A DNA stretch of 64,000 bases from NCBI GenBank assembly GCA_024236235.1, contig JACKKV010000003.1:7501-71500 (forward strand), read 5' to 3'. The stretch comes from Novosphingobium sp. (lineage in GTDB: Bacteria; Pseudomonadota; Alphaproteobacteria; Sphingomonadales; Sphingomonadaceae). Below are positions 49,815-59,131 of this stretch, piece by piece; within the stretch, counting starts at the first letter, position 1; every line of letters starts with the position of its first letter. The notes beneath the pieces are model-generated. The model searched no databases, was not told the DNA's origin, and saw nothing but the letters and a program-made list of their open reading frames with translations. Made by a program: the position numbers and the translations under genes.

Positions 49815-51263
49815 CTATGCCTTGCCCAGCTCGTCGCCGCTCAGCGTCACCACATGCAGCAGGTTGGTCGCGCCGGGGGTTCCAAATGGCACCCCCGCCA
49901 GCGCGATCAGTTTCGATCCCGCCGTACCAAAACCATGCCGCAGCGCCATCCGCTTGCCCTTGGCAATCATCTCTTCAAAGCTGCCGATATCCCTGGTGGT
50001 CACGGCATGCGCGCCCCACAACAGCGCCACGCGCCGTGCCGTGCGCACCGATGGCGTCAGCACCAGCATCGGCACGCCGGGCCGTTCGCGCGCCACCCGC
50101 CGGGCCGTGCTGCCAGAGCCGGTGAACACGGTGATGGCGCTGATCGGCACCGTGTCGGCAATCGTCATGCAGGCATGGCTGAGCGCATCCGCCGTGGTGG
50201 GATCAGGTGGCGTGTCCAGCAGGCGCACCCGCGCCCGGTAGCCTTCGTCCCGCTCCACCTGCCGGGCGATGCGGTCCATGATCGTCACCGCTTCTTCGGG
50301 CCATTCCCCGGCCGCCGTCTCGGCCGACAGCATCACTGCATCGGCCCCGTCATAGACCGCATTGGCGACGTCCGACACTTCGGCGCGGGTCGGGGTGGGC
50401 GCGGAGATCATCGATTCCAGCATCTGCGTCGCCACGATCACGGGTTTGCCCAGCATGCGCGCGGCATTGACGATGCGCTTTTGCAGCGGCGGCACCTCTT
50501 CCGGGTTCAGTTCCACCCCCAGATCGCCGCGCGCCACCATCACCCCGTCCGCCAGTTCCAGGATTTCGGGCAGGCGGTTGACCGCACCGGGCTTCTCGAT
50601 CTTGGCGCACAGCGCGCCATGGCCGCCCATCAGCCGCCGCGCTTCGGCGAGGTCTTCGGGGCGCTGGACGAACGACAGGCCGATCCAGTCCGCACCATGT
50701 GCGATGGCGAAGGCAAGATCGCGCCGGTCCTTGTCAGTCAGAGCCGGGATGGGAATTTCCGCATCAGGCACGTTCACGCCCTTGCGGTCGGAAATCACCC
50801 CGCCAACTTCGACGGAACAGAGGATTTCATCCGGTCCGGCGCGGATCACCCGCAGCCGAATCTTGCCGTCATCGACCAGCAAACGCTGCCCCTTGTCCAG
50901 AATGCCGAACAATTCGGGGTGGGGCAGGCAGACGCGGCTTTCATCGCCGGGTTCAGGATTGGCATCGAAGGTAAAGTGCGAGGAATGGCGGAGCACCGCC
51001 TTGCCCCCCCTGAATGCGCCCACGCGCAGCTTCGGCCCTTGCAGATCGGCCAGAATCGCGATCGGGCGGGCGAATTCCTTTTCCATCTCGCGGATGCAGG
51101 CGATGGCGGCAGCGTGATCTTCATGCGCCCCATGGCTCATGTTGACGCGGAAGGCATCGACACCGGCACGAAACAGGCGGCGCAACATCTCGGGATCGCG
51201 GCTGGCGGGGCCGACCGTGGCCAGTATCTTGACCTTGCGAGCGCGCGGTTCAAGCTTCGACAA
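49815..51263 (-). CDS. pyk: Pyruvate kinase
   Basis: The 482-residue enzyme has TVGPASRDPEMLRRLFRAG, DAFRVNMSHG, ILADLQGPKLRVG, KIEKPGAVNRL with the catalytic Lys, MVARGDLGVEL and TQMLESMI of the PEP/ADP site, plus the C-terminal allosteric domain. It makes ATP and pyruvate from PEP and ADP. It is a single gene upstream of the formate dehydrogenase operon on the same strand. It is divergent from DUF1244. Confidence 0.96.
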   Translation of the reverse strand: MSKLEPRARKVKILATVGPASRDPEMLRRLFRAGVDAFRVNMSHGAHEDHAAAIACIREMEKEFARPIAILADLQGPKLRVGAFRGGKAVLRHSSHFTFDANPEPGDESRVCLPHPELFGILDKGQRLLVDDGKIRLRVIRAGPDEILCSVEVGGVISDRKGVNVPDAEIPIPALTDKDRRDLAFAIAHGADWIGLSFVQRPEDLAEARRLMGGHGALCAKIEKPGAVNRLPEILELADGVMVARGDLGVELNPEEVPPLQKRIVNAARMLGKPVIVATQMLESMISAPTPTRAEVSDVANAVYDGADAVMLSAETAAGEWPEEAVTIMDRIARQVERDEGYRARVRLLDTPPDPTTADALSHACMTIADTVPISAITVFTGSGSTARRVARERPGVPMLVLTPSVRTARRVALLWGAHAVTTRDIGSFEEMIAKGKRMALRHGFGTAGSKLIALAGVPFGTPGATNLLHVVTLSGDELGKA

Positions 51264-51340
51264 GATGCTCTGGCTCCTTGGAAATGATGAATGCGCGTCC
51301 TATGGCAGAGCCTTGTGACAAAGCAAGGGAAGGTCAGGCG

Positions 51341-51646
51341 ATGAGCGATCCGATTGACGAACTGGCGGACGATGTGGCGGCTGCCGCGTTCCGTCGGCTG
51401 GTGCGGCATCTGCGCCAGCGCCACGATGCACAGAATATCGAACTGATGGGGCTGGCCGGATTTTGCCGCAATTGCCTGGCCGACTGGATCAATGAAGCGG
51501 GCGCAGGGCTGGACAAATCGGCAGCACGCGCAGCGATTCACGGCATGCCGATGGATGAATGGAAAGCCAGCTACCAGACCGAAGCAACACCCGAACAGCT
51601 CGCCCGCATGGAAGCGAGCTTGCGGAAAAACGCTGCGGGCCACTAA
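51341..51646 (+). CDS. DUF1244 protein
   Basis: The 101-residue protein carries the invariant HDAQNIELMGLAGFCRNCLA (two cysteines in a CxxC) and WINEAGAGLDKSAARAAIHG followed by MPMDEWKASYQ. DUF1244 proteins are widespread in alphaproteobacteria and of unknown function; the CxxC suggests metal binding. ATG 51341 follows AAGGGAAGG. gapR follows about 46 nt later. Confidence 0.9.
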   Translation: MSDPIDELADDVAAAAFRRLVRHLRQRHDAQNIELMGLAGFCRNCLADWINEAGAGLDKSAARAAIHGMPMDEWKASYQTEATPEQLARMEASLRKNAAGH

Positions 51647-51692
51647 GAGGGCGCCGTGACTGATTCACCCCCTTAATTAACCGGAGTAATTC

Positions 51693-51929
51693 ATGGCCGA
51701 AGCCACTGACGACCGCCTGCGCCTGCTGATCGAACGGATCGAACGCCTGGAAGAAGAAAAGAAAGGCATCGCTGACGATATCCGTGACGTCTATTCGGAG
51801 GCCAAGGCCGTCGGCTATGACGCCAAGATCATGCGCCAGATCGTGCGCCTGCGTAAAATGAAGCCCGATGACCGGGCGGAGATGGAAATGGTGCTGGATA
51901 CCTACAAGGCGGCCTTGGGACTGGGGTAA
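51693..51929 (+). CDS. gapR: GapR (DUF2312) nucleoid-associated DNA-binding protein
   Basis: The 78-residue protein consists of an N-terminal coiled coil (LRLLIERIERLEEEKKGI) and the C-terminal basic helices AKIMRQIVRLRKMKPDDR. GapR of Caulobacter binds AT-rich, overtwisted DNA ahead of replication forks and helps chromosome organisation. The near-identical length indicates an intact copy. It is preceded by an unusually AT-rich patch (TTAATTAACC, 51674-51683). Confidence 0.96.
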   Translation: MAEATDDRLRLLIERIERLEEEKKGIADDIRDVYSEAKAVGYDAKIMRQIVRLRKMKPDDRAEMEMVLDTYKAALGLG

Positions 51930-51936
51930 CGGGATA

Positions 51937-52782
51937 ATGCTCAGCCGCAGGGAATACCGGACGGCCGATGGCCTTGCACTCGTGGCGGACACGGGCGGGC
52001 CTGAAGACGCGCCGGTGGTCCTGCTGTTGCATGGCGGCGGGCAGACGCGCCACAGCTGGTCGGGCGCAACGCGCAGCCTGGCCGGCCGGGGCTACCGCGT
52101 CATCAATATTGACGCGCGCGGCCATGGGGAGAGCGACTGGTCGCCTGACAGTTCCTACAGTTTCGATGATCTGGTGCTGGATGTGGAGGCAGTGCTGGCC
52201 GACGTGACCGCGCCTTTCGCCCTGGTCGGCGCATCCATGGGCGGCGGCACATCCATTCACGCAGTGGCCAGAGGGCTGCGGCCCAGCGCGGTCGTGCTGG
52301 TCGATATCGTGCCCGAACTGGAAGACGAAGGCGTACACCGCATCCGCGACTTCATGGCCCGTAATGCAAATGGCTTTGCCGATCTCGACGAAGCCGCCGA
52401 TGCTGTGGCGCTGTACCATCCGGAGCGTCCCAGGCCCGATGACCCGAGCGGGCTGATGAAGAACCTGCGCCAGCACGATGACGGGCGGCTCTACTGGCAT
52501 TGGGATCCGGAAATCCTGGTGGCCAACATCTCCACCGCCGTGGTTGAGACGATCCAGCAATCGGCCCGGGCGCTGGGCCAGCAGCCCGATCTGCCGGTGC
52601 TGCTGGTGCGCGGATTGCTCAGCGATGTGGTGCGCGACAAGGGCATTGCCGCGTTTCGCGAACAGGTGCCGCATCTGGAAGTGGCCGATGTTGCGGCAGC
52701 GGGTCATATGGTCGCCGGAGACAAGAATGACGCGTTCAATTCCGCCGTGCTGGACTTCCTGACCCGCCACATGCCTGCCTGA
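51937..52782 (+). CDS. Alpha/beta hydrolase
   Basis: The 281-residue protein has the oxyanion HGGGQTRHSW, the nucleophile elbow VGASMGGG (Ser), DARGHGESDW and a probable catalytic His in AAGHMVAGDKN near the C-terminus. Substrate unknown; related sequences include peroxidase- and esterase-like enzymes. It starts 7 nt after gapR. Followed by YebC after about 80 nt. Confidence 0.9.
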   Translation: MLSRREYRTADGLALVADTGGPEDAPVVLLLHGGGQTRHSWSGATRSLAGRGYRVINIDARGHGESDWSPDSSYSFDDLVLDVEAVLADVTAPFALVGASMGGGTSIHAVARGLRPSAVVLVDIVPELEDEGVHRIRDFMARNANGFADLDEAADAVALYHPERPRPDDPSGLMKNLRQHDDGRLYWHWDPEILVANISTAVVETIQQSARALGQQPDLPVLLVRGLLSDVVRDKGIAAFREQVPHLEVADVAAAGHMVAGDKNDAFNSAVLDFLTRHMPA

Positions 52783-52864
52783 ACCCGCGCCGGGGTGATT
52801 GCCCGCAGGCTTCGCTTGGGTTAGGGGGCGCCATCTTTTCACCAATCGTTGCAGACCGAAGACC

Positions 52865-53608
52865 ATGGCAGGCCATTCCAAATTCAAGAACATCATGCAC
52901 CGCAAGGGCGCGCAGGACAAAAAGCGTTCGGCAATGTTTTCCAAGCTTTCGCGCGAAATCACGGTTGCGGCCAAGATGGGCACGCCCGATCCCGACATGA
53001 ACCCGCGCCTGCGTCTGGCGGTCAACAACGCCAAGGCGCAGTCCATGCCCAAGGACAATATCCAGCGCGCGATTGACAAGGCATCGGCCAATGAAGGCGA
53101 TGATTATGAAGAAGTGCGTTATGAAGGCTATGGTCCGGGCGGGGTCGCGCTGATCGTCGAGGCGCTGACGGACAACCGCAACCGCACCGCCACCAATGTG
53201 CGCACGGCCTTTTCCAAGAATGGCGGCAATCTGGGCGCGAGCGGCGCGGTCAGCCATGGCTTCGAACGGCTCGGCCTGATCGAATATCCCGCCTCTGCCG
53301 GGGACGAGGAAAAAGTGCTGGAAGCGGCGATCGAAGCCGGCGCTGACGATGTCGAATCGGGCGAGGACGGCCATTCGATCTGGACCGGCATGGAAAGCCT
53401 GCATGAAGTGGCCAGCGCGCTGGAACAGGCGCTGGGCGAAGCGGAAAGCGTCAAGCTGGCATGGAAGCCCAATCTGTCAGTGGAAGTGGACGAAGCAACC
53501 GCTCAGACGCTGTTCAAGCTGATCGACACGCTGGACGATGATGACGATGTCCAGACGGTGTGGGGCAATTACGACGTCTCGGACGAAGTGATGGCCAAGC
53601 TGGGCTGA
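52865..53608 (+). CDS. YebC/PmpR family transcriptional regulator
   Basis: The 247-residue protein starts MAGHSKFKNIMHRKGAQDKK and has SRPD-type helices (PRLRLAVNNAKAQSMPKDN) plus the central GYGPGGVALIVEALTDNRNR and NGGNLGASGAVSHGFER. YebC proteins regulate transcription and, in some bacteria, relieve ribosome stalling on proline-rich motifs. It is single-copy and close to the size of E. coli YebC. A 7-bp stem-loop lies just after the stop. Confidence 0.95.
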   Translation: MAGHSKFKNIMHRKGAQDKKRSAMFSKLSREITVAAKMGTPDPDMNPRLRLAVNNAKAQSMPKDNIQRAIDKASANEGDDYEEVRYEGYGPGGVALIVEALTDNRNRTATNVRTAFSKNGGNLGASGAVSHGFERLGLIEYPASAGDEEKVLEAAIEAGADDVESGEDGHSIWTGMESLHEVASALEQALGEAESVKLAWKPNLSVEVDEATAQTLFKLIDTLDDDDDVQTVWGNYDVSDEVMAKLG

Positions 53609-53615
53609 TCGACCC

Positions 53616-53632
53616 CGTCCCGCATCGGGACG
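53616..53632 (+). terminator. Short hairpin after yebC
   Basis: CGTCCCG (53616-53622) and CGGGACG (53626-53632) pair perfectly around CAT, 8 nt after the yebC stop. No T tract follows, so terminator function is uncertain. Confidence 0.35.
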
Positions 53633-53717
53633 TCGGATTACGTGATTTCAGCCTTTTACGACGGTTAAAAATTGGTTTACGTTCCGCCCGGTGCCTTGGC
53701 ATTGGGGTGGAACGGAT

Positions 53718-54764
53718 ATGGCCGATCGCATTGGCGAAACTGACGAGCCGCAGCTTGCGGCAGCCGCGCTGCGCACACCGCAGGAAGTCCGCCCGCGCCC
53801 ATCCACCGCCAGGCCTTACGAAGAACTGATTATCGAGCGCTGGCGCAATGCAGTGCGCTATGGCGGGCCTGATGCGGCGGACCGGCGGCGCGAACACATG
53901 CTTTATGCCGCGATCAAGCAGGGCGGCGCGCTGCTGGCCGTGGTCTGGGCGGTGATGATGCCGACGGGCTGGGTCGAATGGTCGGGCTTTGCCTTTTTCT
54001 ATGTGCTCAACATTCTGGCGATGTCGATCGGCTACCATCGCTATTTCACGCACAAGGCTTTCGAAACCTCCACACCCATGCGTTATGCGCTGGCGATCCT
54101 GGCGCAGATGGGCGTCTATGGCTCGCTCAAGCGGTGGTGCATGGATCACCGGCGCCATCATGCGCTGTCCGACAAGCCCGGTGATATTCACAGCCCCTTC
54201 GTCGACGATTACGGCCGTCCGCTGAGCGGGCTCAAAGGCATCAAGCATGCGCATCTGGGCTGGGCCTATGGCGAGGCGATGACCAACCCCGACCTCTACG
54301 GCAAGGGCATCGTCGGCGATCCGGTGATCGAATGGGCGCACAAGACGCGTTATCTCTGGTTTGCGGTCGGGCTGGTGGTGGCGCCGGGCCTGTGGGGACT
54401 GGCACTGGGCGGCCCGCAAGCCGTTGCAGGCACGATCATGATCGCCGGTTTCCTGCGCATGGCGCTGGCGCTGCATGCGATTGCCGCGGTCAACAGCTTC
54501 GGTCACCGTTACGGCTATCAGAACTTCAAGAATCTGGACGAAGCGCGCAACAATCTGTTCCTCGGCTACATCACGCTGGGCGAAGGCTGGCACAACAATC
54601 ACCACGCTCATGCCCGCGCCGCCAGCACCGGACTGCGCTGGTGGGAAGTGGACATGTCGATGTGGGTCATCGTCACGCTGGAAAAGCTCGGACTGGTCTG
54701 GAACGTGCAGCGTCCGAACCTCGAAGCGCAGCCCCGGCAGCGGAAACTTCCGGCAAAGGGTTGA
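53718..54764 (+). CDS. Membrane fatty acid (acyl-CoA) desaturase
   Basis: The 348-residue enzyme has the three histidine boxes of acyl-CoA desaturases: HRYFTHKAF, HRRHHALSDKPGDIHSP and HNNHHAHARAA, binding a di-iron centre, and four predicted membrane helices. It introduces a double bond into fatty acyl chains, adjusting membrane fluidity. The ATG at 53718 follows a TTTAC-rich upstream region. ruvC follows 43 nt later. Confidence 0.92.
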   Translation: MADRIGETDEPQLAAAALRTPQEVRPRPSTARPYEELIIERWRNAVRYGGPDAADRRREHMLYAAIKQGGALLAVVWAVMMPTGWVEWSGFAFFYVLNILAMSIGYHRYFTHKAFETSTPMRYALAILAQMGVYGSLKRWCMDHRRHHALSDKPGDIHSPFVDDYGRPLSGLKGIKHAHLGWAYGEAMTNPDLYGKGIVGDPVIEWAHKTRYLWFAVGLVVAPGLWGLALGGPQAVAGTIMIAGFLRMALALHAIAAVNSFGHRYGYQNFKNLDEARNNLFLGYITLGEGWHNNHHAHARAASTGLRWWEVDMSMWVIVTLEKLGLVWNVQRPNLEAQPRQRKLPAKG

Positions 54765-54807
54765 CCCTGCCCTTTGCGCGGCGGACCATTCCGGTTAGGT
54801 CCGCTCC

Positions 54808-55281
54808 ATGCTGATCCTCGGCCTCGATCCTTCGCTCTCCTGCACCGGCTGGGGCCTCATCCGCAGTGACGGCGCGCGGATCAGCCATGTCGCAAATGGC
54901 CAGATCCAGACTGACGCCAGGGCGTCCTTGCCCGAACGGCTGCTGCATCTGCTCGATGCCGTCGTTGCGGTGATCGGCCAATATGGCCCGGACCGGGCGG
55001 CGGTGGAGGAAATCTACGTCAACAAGAACCCGCAAAGCACGCTGAAGCTGGCGCAGGCGCGCGGGGCCGTGCTGGCGGCTTGCGGCCGGGCGAGCCTGGT
55101 GGTTTCGGAACATGCCGCGCGCAGCGTGAAGAAGAGCGTGGTCGGAACCGGCGCGGCGGACAAGGTGCAGGTCCAGGCGATGCTGAAAGTGCTTCTGCCC
55201 GGCGTTCAGGTGGAAGGGCCGGATGCGGCAGACGCGCTGGCGGTGGCCATCGCCGATGCGCATCTGGCAGGCAGGCGATAG
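54808..55281 (+). CDS. ruvC: Crossover junction endodeoxyribonuclease RuvC
   Basis: The 157-residue Holliday-junction resolvase has catalytic Asp7 (LGLDPSLSCTGWG), Glu67/Glu68 in AAVEEIYVNKNPQSTLKLAQARG, and C-terminal DAADALAVAIADAH with the Asp pair. It cleaves junctions made by RuvAB branch migration. Usual partners ruvA and ruvB are not in view, though this neighbourhood may once have held them. Its stop overlaps the SD of the ArsC-like gene. Confidence 0.95.
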   Translation: MLILGLDPSLSCTGWGLIRSDGARISHVANGQIQTDARASLPERLLHLLDAVVAVIGQYGPDRAAVEEIYVNKNPQSTLKLAQARGAVLAACGRASLVVSEHAARSVKKSVVGTGAADKVQVQAMLKVLLPGVQVEGPDAADALAVAIADAHLAGRR

Positions 55282-55290
55282 GAGCTGAAA

Positions 55291-55638
55291 TTGGACATCG
55301 TTGTTTACGGCATCCCCAATTGCGACACCGTGAAGAAGGCTCGTGCGTGGCTTGATGCGCGGGGCGCCGCATACACGTTCCATGACTACAAGAAACTTGG
55401 CATCGAGGCGGCAAGGCTGCGTGACTGGGTGAATGTGCTGAGCTGGGAAGCCTTGCTGAACAGGCGCGGCACCGCATTTCGCAAGCTGCCGGATGCGGCC
55501 CGGGAAGGCCTTGATGCAGACCGCGCCATTGCAATCATGGTGGAACATTGCTCCACCATCAAACGGCCCGTGGTGGAATATCCGGGCGGGTTGCTGCTGG
55601 GATTCAGGGACGATGAATGGACCGCAGCCCTTGGGTGA
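55291..55638 (+). CDS. ArsC/Spx-like (YffB-type) small thioredoxin-fold protein
   Basis: The 115-residue protein starts at a TTG after GGAG (55281-55284), giving MDIVVYGIPNCDTVKKARAW. A single Cys in NCDTV lies where ArsC and Spx have their active Cys; IKRPVVEYPGGLLLGF follows the cis-proline strand. YffB-type members are not proven arsenate reductases; role is unclear. It is 9 nt after ruvC and 6 nt before the hydrolase. Confidence 0.86.
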   Translation: MDIVVYGIPNCDTVKKARAWLDARGAAYTFHDYKKLGIEAARLRDWVNVLSWEALLNRRGTAFRKLPDAAREGLDADRAIAIMVEHCSTIKRPVVEYPGGLLLGFRDDEWTAALG

Positions 55639-55644
55639 GGAGCA

Positions 55645-56631
55645 ATGCAGATGAACTGGCAGGAACTGGAAGCCACGAACACCCGCTATTTCGAAGGGGC
55701 GGCGGGGCCGATCGCGGCGATTGTCGCAGGCGACGGGCCTTTGGTTATCCTTATGCATGGCTGGCCTGAACTGGGCTTTTCCTACCGCCATCAGGTCGGA
55801 CCGCTGATTGACGCGGGCTACACCGTCGCCGTCCCCGACATGCGCGGCTACGGCCGCAGCGTGAAGCCGGACGATCCCGCGCTTTATACGATGGATCACC
55901 ATGCCGATGACATGGCGGCCATCGCCCGTGGGCTGGGGCGTGAACGATGGGTTTCAGTGGGGCATGACTGGGGCTCGCCCGTGGCCTGGCGTTGCGGTCT
56001 GCGCTTCCCCGACGAAGTGGCGGCGGTATTTTCCTACAGCGTGCCGCATCGCCTGGCTGCGGACATTGGCGCGCATGAATGGTTCGACACCGCCTATCCG
56101 AACCGCTTCTATTACATGCGCTATTTCGAGCCGGTCGGCCCGGCCGAAGCGGAACTGGAAGCGGACCCCCGCGATTCGCTGAAACGGATCTATTTCGCTC
56201 TGTCAGGCGATGCCCCGCTGTTCGAATGGACGAAAGAGCGGCCGATGGATGACAGGTTGCTGCCGGGCATGACGCCGCCAGCGCCCGGCCCGCTGAGCTT
56301 CATGAGCGATGCGGAGCTGGACGTTTATACCGCAGCCTTCGCGGCCGGCGGTTTTCACGGGCCGCTCAACTGGTATCGCAACTGGGATGAAAATGAACGT
56401 CAGGTGCGCGCCTATGGCGATCAGCACATCCGCCAGCCCGCCGGTTTTTTCTGCGGCGACCGGGAGATCGTGCTGGCGATGTTCCCCGGCTGCGTCGAAC
56501 ACCAGCGTGAGGTGTGCGACGATCTGCGCATGGAACGGATCGTGCCGGGCGCCGGGCACTGGATCCAGCAGGAACGGCCCGCCGAGGCGAGTGCGGCGCT
56601 GCTGGAATTCCTGACCACGCTGAAGCTGTAA
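55645..56631 (+). CDS. Epoxide hydrolase-like alpha/beta hydrolase
   Basis: The 328-residue enzyme has HGWPELGFSYRHQVGPLIDA, PDMRGYGRS, the nucleophile Asp in VGHDWGSPVAW, cap-domain tyrosines and a C-terminal GAGHWIQQERP with the catalytic His. The HGWP and DW pattern is the epoxide hydrolase type, opening epoxides to diols; haloalkane dehalogenase is possible. It is in a run with ruvC, the ArsC-like and DUF1330 genes. Confidence 0.9.
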   Translation: MQMNWQELEATNTRYFEGAAGPIAAIVAGDGPLVILMHGWPELGFSYRHQVGPLIDAGYTVAVPDMRGYGRSVKPDDPALYTMDHHADDMAAIARGLGRERWVSVGHDWGSPVAWRCGLRFPDEVAAVFSYSVPHRLAADIGAHEWFDTAYPNRFYYMRYFEPVGPAEAELEADPRDSLKRIYFALSGDAPLFEWTKERPMDDRLLPGMTPPAPGPLSFMSDAELDVYTAAFAAGGFHGPLNWYRNWDENERQVRAYGDQHIRQPAGFFCGDREIVLAMFPGCVEHQREVCDDLRMERIVPGAGHWIQQERPAEASAALLEFLTTLKL

Positions 56632-56654
56632 TGCATCGAAAGGGGGCCTGAACC

Positions 56655-57071
56655 ATGCGCACCGTCACCATCAGCGAAGCGGCGCTGGCAGAACTTGAAC
56701 GGCAGGTGCCGCAGGGCGTGCCGGTCACCATGCTCAACCTGCTGCGGTTTCGCGACACGGCGGATTACGGTCCGAACGATACGCTGGCGCCGTGCAGCGG
56801 CAGAGCGGCCTATTACGAACGCTATGCCCCCGCGGTGACGCCCATGGTCATGGCCCTGGGTGGCCGGGTGGTCTGGGCCGGTTCTGTGCTGGGCCATCCG
56901 GTCTGCCGGGATGATGAACGCTGGGATGACATGCTGGTCGTCGAATATCCCGATATCGAATCGATTCTCGGCATGTTCCGAAGCCCCGATTATCAGGCGC
57001 AGGTGATGCACCGCACCGCGGCCCTGGCCGATTCGAGGCTGATCGCCACGCGCGAGGGCGACAAGCCCTGA
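56655..57071 (+). CDS. DUF1330-like protein
   Basis: The 138-residue protein has a ferredoxin-like fold with VTMLNLLRF, AYYERYAPAVTPMVMALGGRVVWAG and LVVEYPDIESILGMFRSPDY, a pattern of the DUF1330/NIPSNAP-like dimeric alpha/beta barrel group. Enzymatic role is unknown. It starts 23 nt after the epoxide hydrolase-like gene, probably cotranscribed. It is convergent with ubiG. Confidence 0.82.
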   Translation: MRTVTISEAALAELERQVPQGVPVTMLNLLRFRDTADYGPNDTLAPCSGRAAYYERYAPAVTPMVMALGGRVVWAGSVLGHPVCRDDERWDDMLVVEYPDIESILGMFRSPDYQAQVMHRTAALADSRLIATREGDKP

Positions 57072-57074
57072 GGA

Positions 57075-57797
57075 TCAGGCGCGGACCGCAGTCACCAGAT
57101 AGTTGAGTGAAAGATCGGCTGACAGATGCAGCCCCTTGCCGGGTGAGAAGGCGATACCGACCGGCGCGCTCATGCACAGTCCGGCTGCGCGGAGAATGTC
57201 ATCCAGCTCGTCCGGGGTGATGAAATCGTCCCAGTCATGCGTTCCTGCAGGAATCGCGCCGAGCCGTTCGGCCAGCCCGACCATCACCAGGCGCGAGGCA
57301 GGCGTGCGGTTGGGCGTCGACAGCACCATCAGCCCGCCCGGCGCAAGGCGGTCCGCCAGCTGATTCGCAAAACTTTGCTTGTCCGCGACATGTTCGATCA
57401 CTTCCATCGCGCAAACCAGATCGAACTGCCCGAGGCCGAGCGCGGCCAGCTCGCCATGGCGATAGCTGATGTCCAGGCCGCCGCCCCGGGCATGCGCCGT
57501 GGCCACCGCGATGTTTTCAGGCGCTGCATCCACCCCGGTCACCGCCGCGCCCAGCCGAGCCAGCGGTTCGGCCAGCAAGCCGGCGCCGCACCCCACGTCG
57601 AGCGCGGATTTCCCGGCCAGCGGCCGCCCCCCTTGCGGGTCAAGGCGCCAATGCGCGTCCAGCGCGTCGCGCAGGAAGGCAAGCCGCACGGGATTGAGCC
57701 GGTGCAGCATGGCGGAAGCGCCCCTGGGGTCCCACCAGTCCTGCGCCAGCCTGCCGAAATGATCTGCCTCGTCGGGGCGAATGGTTGCATTGGCCAT
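57075..57797 (-). CDS. ubiG: Ubiquinone biosynthesis O-methyltransferase
   Basis: The 240-residue class I SAM-dependent methyltransferase contains SALDVGCGAGLLAEPLARLGA, VTGVDAAPENIAVA, the UbiG-typical FDLVCAMEVIEHVADK, GGLMVLSTPNRT and HDWDDFITPDEL. It does both O-methylations in ubiquinone synthesis. It is divergent from lysC (about 55 nt). Confidence 0.95.
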   Translation of the reverse strand: MANATIRPDEADHFGRLAQDWWDPRGASAMLHRLNPVRLAFLRDALDAHWRLDPQGGRPLAGKSALDVGCGAGLLAEPLARLGAAVTGVDAAPENIAVATAHARGGGLDISYRHGELAALGLGQFDLVCAMEVIEHVADKQSFANQLADRLAPGGLMVLSTPNRTPASRLVMVGLAERLGAIPAGTHDWDDFITPDELDDILRAAGLCMSAPVGIAFSPGKGLHLSADLSLNYLVTAVRA

Positions 57798-57851
57798 GAT
57801 GGTCCACTAGCAGCGCGCGAAACGTGATTCCAGCAGGGGAGCGCAGACAGC

Positions 57852-59123
57852 TTGGCTCGGATTGTGATGAAATTCGGCGGCACCTCGATGGCCGGTACGG
57901 AACGCATCCGGCGGGTGGCCAATATCGTGCGCCGCCAGCAGGAAGCAGGGCATGAAGTGGCGGTGGTGGTTTCGGCCATGGCCGGCGAGACTGACCGGCT
58001 GGTGGGCTTCGCGCGCGAGGCCAATCCGCTTTACGACCCGGCGGAATATGACGTGGTGGTGGCCAGCGGCGAACAGGTGACCTCGGGCCTGCTGGCGATG
58101 ACGCTGCAGGCGATGGGCTGCAAGGCGCGCAGCTGGCTGGGCTGGCAGCTGCCCATCCGCACGGACAATGCGCATGCCAAGGCGCGCATCGAAACCATCG
58201 ATTCGCAGGCCGTGCTGGCCTCGATGGCCTCTGGCGAGATCGCGGTGATCCCCGGTTTTCAGGGCATGGGCCACGATGGCCGCGTGACCACGCTGGGACG
58301 GGGCGGTTCGGACACCTCGGCGGTCGCAGTGGCGGCGGCGGTCAAGGCTGACCGCTGCGACATCTATACCGATGTCGACGGGGTCTACACTACTGATCCG
58401 CGCATCGTGGCCAAGGCCCGCAAGCTCAAGCATGTGACTTATGAAGAAATGCTGGAGCTGGCCTCGGTCGGGTCCAAGGTGTTGCAGACCCGTTCGGTCA
58501 GCCTCGCCATGAAAGAAGGCGTGCGTGTGCAGGTGCTGTCATCCTTCATTGATGACGATGCCCCGCTTGCCGATGAAATTCCCGGCACCATGATCGTGTC
58601 CGACGAAGAACTGGCCAAGGAAATGGAGAATCTGGAAATGGAAAGCCAGCTGATCACCGGCATCGCCGCTGACAAGAACGAGGCCAAGGTGACGCTGACC
58701 CGCATCGCTGACCGGCCAGGCGCGGTGGCGGCGATTTTCGGGCCGCTGGCGCAGGCCAACATCAATGTCGACATGATCATCCAGAACATCGCCAAGGACA
58801 AGGGCGAGACTGACGTGACCTTCACCGTGCCCGCCGCCGATCTGGACCGGACCATGGCGCTGCTCGAAGAACGCAAGGATGCGATCGGCTTCTACCGGCT
58901 GATTTCGGACAGCAAGGTGTCGAAGATCAGCGTGGTGGGCGTGGGTATGCGCAGCCATGCAGGCATCGCGGCCACCATGTTCCGCACGCTGGCCGAACGC
59001 GGCATCAATATTCAGGCCATCTCGACCAGCGAAATCAAGGTTTCCGTGCTGATCGATGCGGACGAGACGGAACTGGCCGTGCGCGTGCTGCACACCGCCT
59101 ATGGGCTGGACTCACAGGGCTGA
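57852..59123 (+). CDS. lysC: Aspartate kinase
   Basis: The 423-residue enzyme opens with ARIVMKFGGTSMAGTERI at a TTG start and keeps VVSAMAGETD, LGRGGSDTSAVAVAAAVKAD and TDPRIV. The C-terminal third contains two ACT domains (about residues 270-420) with ISVVGVGMRSHAGIAATMF that mediate feedback inhibition by lysine and/or threonine. It starts the aspartate-derived amino acid pathway. A later ATG (57867) would lose conserved residues. Confidence 0.95.
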   Translation: MARIVMKFGGTSMAGTERIRRVANIVRRQQEAGHEVAVVVSAMAGETDRLVGFAREANPLYDPAEYDVVVASGEQVTSGLLAMTLQAMGCKARSWLGWQLPIRTDNAHAKARIETIDSQAVLASMASGEIAVIPGFQGMGHDGRVTTLGRGGSDTSAVAVAAAVKADRCDIYTDVDGVYTTDPRIVAKARKLKHVTYEEMLELASVGSKVLQTRSVSLAMKEGVRVQVLSSFIDDDAPLADEIPGTMIVSDEELAKEMENLEMESQLITGIAADKNEAKVTLTRIADRPGAVAAIFGPLAQANINVDMIIQNIAKDKGETDVTFTVPAADLDRTMALLEERKDAIGFYRLISDSKVSKISVVGVGMRSHAGIAATMFRTLAERGINIQAISTSEIKVSVLIDADETELAVRVLHTAYGLDSQG

Positions 59124-59131
59124 GCCTGCGG

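Noticed and set aside
53655..53690. CtrA box (TTAA-N7-TTAA) before the desaturase
   Set aside because: TTAA-N7-TTTA is one base off consensus and alone does not distinguish a site from an AT-rich promoter.
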